NCBI RefSeq assembly: GCF_022479115.1
Contig: NZ_CP092497.1
Location: forward strand, 744,001 to 808,000
From: Amycolatopsis sp. EV170708-02-1
GTDB taxonomy: Bacteria; Actinomycetota; Actinomycetes; Mycobacteriales; Pseudonocardiaceae
Direction of reading: 5' to 3'
DNA: 64,000 nucleotides
Below the pieces are notes generated by a model. The model ran no database searches and had not been told where the DNA came from. It saw nothing but the letters and a program-made list of their open reading frames with translations. This document shows positions 60,122 to 64,000 of this stretch, piece by piece. The first letter of the stretch is position 1, and each line of letters starts with the position of its first letter. The position numbers were made by a program, and so were the translations under genes.

Positions 60122-62232
60122 GCGTTCTCCTCGCTCTTGACCGCGGCACCGGACAGCTCACGCACGATCCAGTCCACCTGCGTGCGCATCAGGTTCTCCG
60201 CGACCTCTTCGGCTTGCGGCGTCATATGCGTCGCGCCGGCCAGCGGCAGGAACACGTGCGCGCGTCCCTTGGCCAGCAAGGCCGACGACAGGCGCAACGA
60301 GTGGGCGACGAAAACGTTGTCGTCGGCCAGTCCGTGCACGATCAGCAGCGCCCGCGAGAGGTCGCCGGCTCCGGCGATCAGCGAATTGTGCTCGTAGGCG
60401 GCCGTTTCCTCCTGCGGCAGCCCGAGGTAACGCTCGGTGTAGTGCGTGTCGTACAGCGACCAGTCGGTCACCGGGGCACCCGCGACGCCGGCGTGGAAGA
60501 CGTCCGGTCGGCGCAGCACGGCCAGCGCGGACAGGTAACCGCCGTAGGACCAGCCGCGGATCGCGACCCGTTCCAGATCCAGTTCCGGATGGAGCGCGGC
60601 CGCCGCGTGCAGGGCGTCGACCTGGTCGGCGAGGGTGACGTCGGCGAGCTTGCCCGCGATCTCCTTCTCCCAGGCCGAACCCCGGCCGGGGGTGCCGCGA
60701 CCGTCGGCGACCAGCACCGCGAAACCCTGGTCCGCCAGCCACTGCGGGGTGAGGAAGGCGTTGCGGGTCTGCAGGACACGCTGGGCGTGCGGGCCGCCGT
60801 ACGGGTCGAGCAGCACCGGGAGCTTGCCCTCGCTCTCCTCGTACCCGGTCGGCAGCACCAGCGCGGCACGCAGGCCCCGCTCCCCCAGCGTCAGCCAGGT
60901 CAGGTTCGGCACGACGTCGGGATCCACGGTGTACGAACCGATGCGCGCCACCGTCTTCTCACCGGACACCACGGTCACCACCGGGCCGCTGCGCTCCAGG
61001 CTCCACGACGAGAGCACGGTCAACGCCGCGTTCCCGGAGCCGACGTGCACACCGTCCTCAGTGGACAGACGGCGCAGCTCGCCGCCCTCGGTGCGGAAGA
61101 CGTGGATCTGGGTCGGGTCGGCCTCCGACGCGCTGAACAGCACCTCGTCGCCGACGTGCAGGATCGAGCGCACCTGCAGTCCCGGCGGGGTGACGGCCAC
61201 GCCGTCGACGACCAGCCGGTGGTCGCCGTCGGCGGCGCTCTCGCGCACCAGACGGCCGTCGGCGGTCCACGCCGGGACACCCGCGGTGAGCTCGACCCAG
61301 TGCTCGTCGGTCTCGGTGTGCAGCACCTCGACCGAACCGGTCGCCGGGTCGACCGCCTGGATCTCCAGCTTCCGCTGGTCACGCGGCTGGACCGACAGCA
61401 GCGGCTTGCCCGCGGCGGACCAGTGCACCGCGGCCAGGTACTCCCAGCCGGTCTTCGTGACGTCGACGCGGGAACCGTCGAGGCCGAGGATCGCCAGCGT
61501 CACGTCCGCGTTCGTGGTGCCCGCGGCCGGATACGCGACGACGTTGGCCGCCGACTGCGGGTTGGCCGGATCGGCGATCGTCCAGCGCGGCACGGCCGCC
61601 CGGTCGGACCGCTCGGCCAGCAGGCTCTTCCCGTCCGGCGACCACCAGTACCCGCGGGTGCGGCCCATCTCCTCGGCCGCGATGAACTCCGCGAGCCCCC
61701 AGGCGATGTCTTCCCCCGCCTCGTCGACGAGCAGGCGATCTTCACCGGTGGCCCGCTCGATCACCCGCAGGCGCCGGTCCCGGACGTAGGCGACGTGCGT
61801 GCCGTCCGGGCTGGGCCGCGGGTCGACGACCGAACCGTCGACCAGCACCGCGACCTCGCCGGTGGCCAGGTCGAGGGTGTGGAGCTTGCCCGAGAGCGAG
61901 AACGCGGCGACGGTGAAGGCGTCGTCGACCGCGTAGCCGACCACGCCGCCGCCGGTCTCCCGGCTGCGCTCGCGGCGGGCACGCTCCTCCGGCGGCAGAT
62001 CCTCTTCACCGGGCAGCAGTTCGGCCGCGTCGACCAGCTTCGTCTCCTCGCCCGACGCGACGTCGAACGACCACAGGCTGTGCCGCGGGTCCGTCCCGGA
62101 CTCGGTCCGCAGGAACAGGATGCGGGAGCCGTCCGGGGCGACCTTGAACTCTTTGGGCGCGCCGAGGGTGAAGCGCTGGGTGCGGGCCTGACGGCGAAGG
62201 AACGGGAGATCTTCGAGGCTGGTGTCGGTCAC
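60118..62232 (-). CDS. S9 family prolyl oligopeptidase / dipeptidyl peptidase
   Basis: The 704-residue protein has a beta-propeller domain (about 1-430) and a C-terminal alpha/beta hydrolase. The nucleophile is Ser562 in GWSYGGYLSAL; the Asp is in LADDNVF and the His in GATHM near the end, with spacing as in S9 dipeptidyl peptidase IV. The propeller shows DPP-IV-like repeats such as SPDGTHVAYVRDRRLRV and AEEMGRTRGYWWSPDG with the paired glutamates (EE) that fix the substrate N-terminus in DPP-IV, so an aminodipeptidase is likely. No signal peptide is evident, so it is probably cytoplasmic. It is coupled to the LLM gene downstream. Confidence 0.9.
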   Translation of the reverse strand: MTDTSLEDLPFLRRQARTQRFTLGAPKEFKVAPDGSRILFLRTESGTDPRHSLWSFDVASGEETKLVDAAELLPGEEDLPPEERARRERSRETGGGVVGYAVDDAFTVAAFSLSGKLHTLDLATGEVAVLVDGSVVDPRPSPDGTHVAYVRDRRLRVIERATGEDRLLVDEAGEDIAWGLAEFIAAEEMGRTRGYWWSPDGKSLLAERSDRAAVPRWTIADPANPQSAANVVAYPAAGTTNADVTLAILGLDGSRVDVTKTGWEYLAAVHWSAAGKPLLSVQPRDQRKLEIQAVDPATGSVEVLHTETDEHWVELTAGVPAWTADGRLVRESAADGDHRLVVDGVAVTPPGLQVRSILHVGDEVLFSASEADPTQIHVFRTEGGELRRLSTEDGVHVGSGNAALTVLSSWSLERSGPVVTVVSGEKTVARIGSYTVDPDVVPNLTWLTLGERGLRAALVLPTGYEESEGKLPVLLDPYGGPHAQRVLQTRNAFLTPQWLADQGFAVLVADGRGTPGRGSAWEKEIAGKLADVTLADQVDALHAAAALHPELDLERVAIRGWSYGGYLSALAVLRRPDVFHAGVAGAPVTDWSLYDTHYTERYLGLPQEETAAYEHNSLIAGAGDLSRALLIVHGLADDNVFVAHSLRLSSALLAKGRAHVFLPLAGATHMTPQAEEVAENLMRTQVDWIVRELSGAAVKSEENA

Positions 62233-62252
62233 CTCCGCACTCTCTCAGACGA

Positions 62253-63107
62253 TCAACCGGAGACGCCAACGCCTTCCAGCTTCTTCAGTTCCGTCTCGGG
62301 ATCGAAGTCGGCGGGCGGGAACTTCGGGTCCATCCCCTCGATCGTCTCGATCAGCAGCCGCGCGACCAGCCAGTTGCGATACCACTTGCGATCGGCCGGG
62401 ACGGCGTACCAGGGCGCGGCCGCCGTCGAGGTCTTGGCGAAGATGTCGGCGTACGCCTTCTGATAGTCGTTCCACTGGGCGCGTGCGTCGAGGTCGGCGG
62501 GGTTGTACTTCCACCACTTCGCCGGGGTCTCCAGCCGCGCCTTGAGCCGCTTCAGCTGCTCCTCCGGCGAGATGTCGAGGAAGACCTTCACGATGGTCGT
62601 GCCCGCCTCGGTCAGCTCCTTCTCGAACGCGTTGATCTCGGCGTAGCGCTTGCGCCATTCCGCCGCGGGCACCAGCTTCTGCACGCGCGGGACCAGGATG
62701 TCCTCGTAGTGGGAACGGTCGAAGACGCCGATCTGCCCCGGCCCGGGGAGCTGTTTGCGGATCCGCCACAGGTAGTGGTGACGCCGCTCGGCCGCGGTCG
62801 GCTTCTTGAACCCGGCGTACCGCACGCCCATCGGGTTGACGAGCCCGAGGACGTGGCCCACCGTGCCGCCCTTGCCGGAGGTGTCCATCCCCTGCAGGAC
62901 CAGCAGGAGGCTCCGGTTCCCGCCGCCGACGCCCTCCGCGTACAACGCCTCTTGCAGCTCGGCGAGCCTGCCTCCGGCGTCCGCGAGGTCTTTGAGCCCC
63001 TTGGGCTTCTTGTTCGGCCCGATCGGGAACGTGCCCGGGTGGTGCCGCTCGCCGCCCTTGCCGATCCTCAGCGTGTCCCGGACGGAGACGGTGTCCTTTT
63101 TCGCCAT
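62253..63107 (-). CDS. polyphosphate kinase 2 family protein
   Basis: PPK2 enzymes transfer phosphate between polyphosphate and nucleotides. The 284-residue product has the Walker A-like VLQGMDTSGKGGTVGHV, the acidic Walker B-like VFDRSHYEDILVPRV, and the lid region with RLETPAKWWKYNPADLDARAQW, typical of class I (one-domain) PPK2 enzymes. It may phosphorylate ADP or GDP, or in class III also AMP. ATG at 63107 is taken because the upstream extension is arginine-rich and unlike the family. It stands divergent to rocD and 20 bases from the end of the S9 peptidase gene. Confidence 0.92.
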   Translation of the reverse strand: MAKKDTVSVRDTLRIGKGGERHHPGTFPIGPNKKPKGLKDLADAGGRLAELQEALYAEGVGGGNRSLLLVLQGMDTSGKGGTVGHVLGLVNPMGVRYAGFKKPTAAERRHHYLWRIRKQLPGPGQIGVFDRSHYEDILVPRVQKLVPAAEWRKRYAEINAFEKELTEAGTTIVKVFLDISPEEQLKRLKARLETPAKWWKYNPADLDARAQWNDYQKAYADIFAKTSTAAAPWYAVPADRKWYRNWLVARLLIETIEGMDPKFPPADFDPETELKKLEGVGVSG

Positions 63108-63263
63108 CCGGCGACCATAACCGCGGTCCGGGCAGCTCGCCTCCGGTGATCGACGACGCCGCTGCACGATTTCGCCACTCGATGGAGTCGATACGCAACG
63201 AACAACGGGTCAAAGCAACGTTTCCCGGATGAAAGCCGCCGGACGGGCATCTAACCTGAACGC

Positions 63264-64000
63264 ATGACGACCGCCGACTTCATCGCGCTCGACGAGCAGT
63301 GGAGCACGCACAACTACCACCCCCTGCCCGTGGTGATCGCCACCGCCGAAGGCGCCTCGGTCACCGATGTCGAGGGCAAGACCTACCTCGACTTCCTCTC
63401 CGGCTACTCGGCGCTGAACTTCGGGCACCGGCACCCCGGGCTCGTCGCCGCCGCGGTCGAGCAGTTCGGCCGGGTGACGCTGACCTCGCGCGCCTTCCAC
63501 CACGACCAGCTCGGGCTGTTCTGCCGGGAGCTCGCCGAGCTGACCGGCACCGAGATGACCCTGCCGATGAACTCCGGCGCCGAAGCCGTCGAATCCGCGG
63601 TGAAGATCGCCAGGAAGTGGGCGTACCGGGTCAAGGGCGTGCCCGACGGGACCGCGGAGATCGTCGTCGCGGGCTCCAACTTCCACGGCCGCACGACCAC
63701 CATCGTGTCCTTCTCCACCGACGAGACCGCGCGCGCCGACTTCGGCCCGTTCACGCCGGGCTTCGTCACGGTCAAGTACGGCGACGCCGAAGCGCTGCGC
63801 GACGCCATCACCGAACGCACCGCCGCGGTCCTGCTGGAGCCGGTGCAGGGCGAGGCAGGCGTGATCGTGCCGCCCGCCGGCTACTTCGCCGAGGCGCGAC
63901 GGCTGTGCGACGAGCACAACGTCCTGCTGATCGCCGACGAGATCCAGTCCGGTCTCGCCCGCACCGGCACCGTCCTCGCGCTCGACCACGAAGGCGTCCG
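63264..64000 (+). CDS. rocD: ornithine-oxo-acid transaminase (5' part)
   Basis: RocD transfers the delta-amino group of ornithine to 2-oxoglutarate and so feeds glutamate-5-semialdehyde into proline or glutamate. ATG at 63264 opens 245 codons that run off the window end. The N-terminal half of a class III PLP aminotransferase is visible: YLDFLSGYSALNFGHRHP, MNSGAEAVESAVKIARKWAY, NFHGRTTTIVSFSTD, LLEPVQGEAGVIVPPAGY and DEIQSGLARTG with the PLP-contacting aspartate. GLARTG-VLALDHEGV is typical of ornithine aminotransferase. The catalytic lysine lies beyond the window. The divergent neighbour is PPK2. Confidence 0.88.
   Translation, partial: MTTADFIALDEQWSTHNYHPLPVVIATAEGASVTDVEGKTYLDFLSGYSALNFGHRHPGLVAAAVEQFGRVTLTSRAFHHDQLGLFCRELAELTGTEMTLPMNSGAEAVESAVKIARKWAYRVKGVPDGTAEIVVAGSNFHGRTTTIVSFSTDETARADFGPFTPGFVTVKYGDAEALRDAITERTAAVLLEPVQGEAGVIVPPAGYFAEARRLCDEHNVLLIADEIQSGLARTGTVLALDHEGV

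Overview
The window is high-GC actinobacterial chromosome, most like Amycolatopsis or a close Pseudonocardiales relative. Pointers are a mycothiol-dependent maleylpyruvate isomerase-like enzyme, an F420-type LLM oxidoreductase, an Rv2578c-type radical SAM protein, a 13E12-type DUF222/HNH protein, actinobacterial LexA and IdeR/DmdR-type boxes, a MatB-like deacetylase/glycosyltransferase, and several families of intergenic palindromes that I recall as common in Amycolatopsis. Genus and species are inference. No rRNA, tRNA, CRISPR array, insertion sequence or prophage was seen.

Layout. 1-1.9 kb: end of a PTS sugar permease, HPr and a serine hydrolase. 2-8 kb: an iron-box operon of a ferric-type ABC importer (binding protein, permease, ATPase) whose last gene fuses an adenylation domain, a carrier domain and a membrane acyltransferase. 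8-14 kb: small metabolic genes, a secreted nuclease/phosphatase-fold protein, a membrane protein plus TetR pair with twin operators, and a GrpB-methyltransferase fusion. 14-21 kb: a housekeeping run, alaS-ruvX-mltG-aroE, preceded by two small membrane-associated genes. 21-31 kb: MatAB-like surface polysaccharide genes, a Tat-exported phospholipase C, a VOC protein, an MFS exporter in a GC-poorer patch, and a secreted chitinase with a DasR-like site.

31-40 kb holds a ten-gene, almost fully overlapping minus-strand operon: a BMP-type nucleoside ABC importer, a nucleoside phosphorylase, an acyl-CoA-dehydrogenase-like flavoprotein, then mtnA, mtnC, mtnB and mtnD. It reads as import and salvage of a methylthio-nucleoside. 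40-51 kb: a phosphatase, an SOS-box 13E12 protein, rarA, an SGNH hydrolase, a kinase-like protein, a DUF389 protein, aspS and a MerB-like protein. 51-57 kb: an intein-containing radical SAM gene behind two LexA boxes, an iron-box gene for a thioredoxin-like ferredoxin, and a JmjC-type oxygenase directly behind a previously unlisted 43-codon peptide gene. 57-64 kb: a CrcB pair, a MarR/flavoprotein pair, an LLM oxidoreductase, an S9 peptidase, PPK2 and the start of rocD.

The best candidates for something undescribed are the peptide plus JmjC pair, the iron-regulated adenylation-carrier-acyltransferase fusion, and the methylthio-nucleoside import/salvage operon. Three genes (aspS, mltG and a MatA-like gene) each need one extra base at a short G/C run to read through. 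Because aspS is essential, homopolymer undercalls in the assembly are the simplest explanation.
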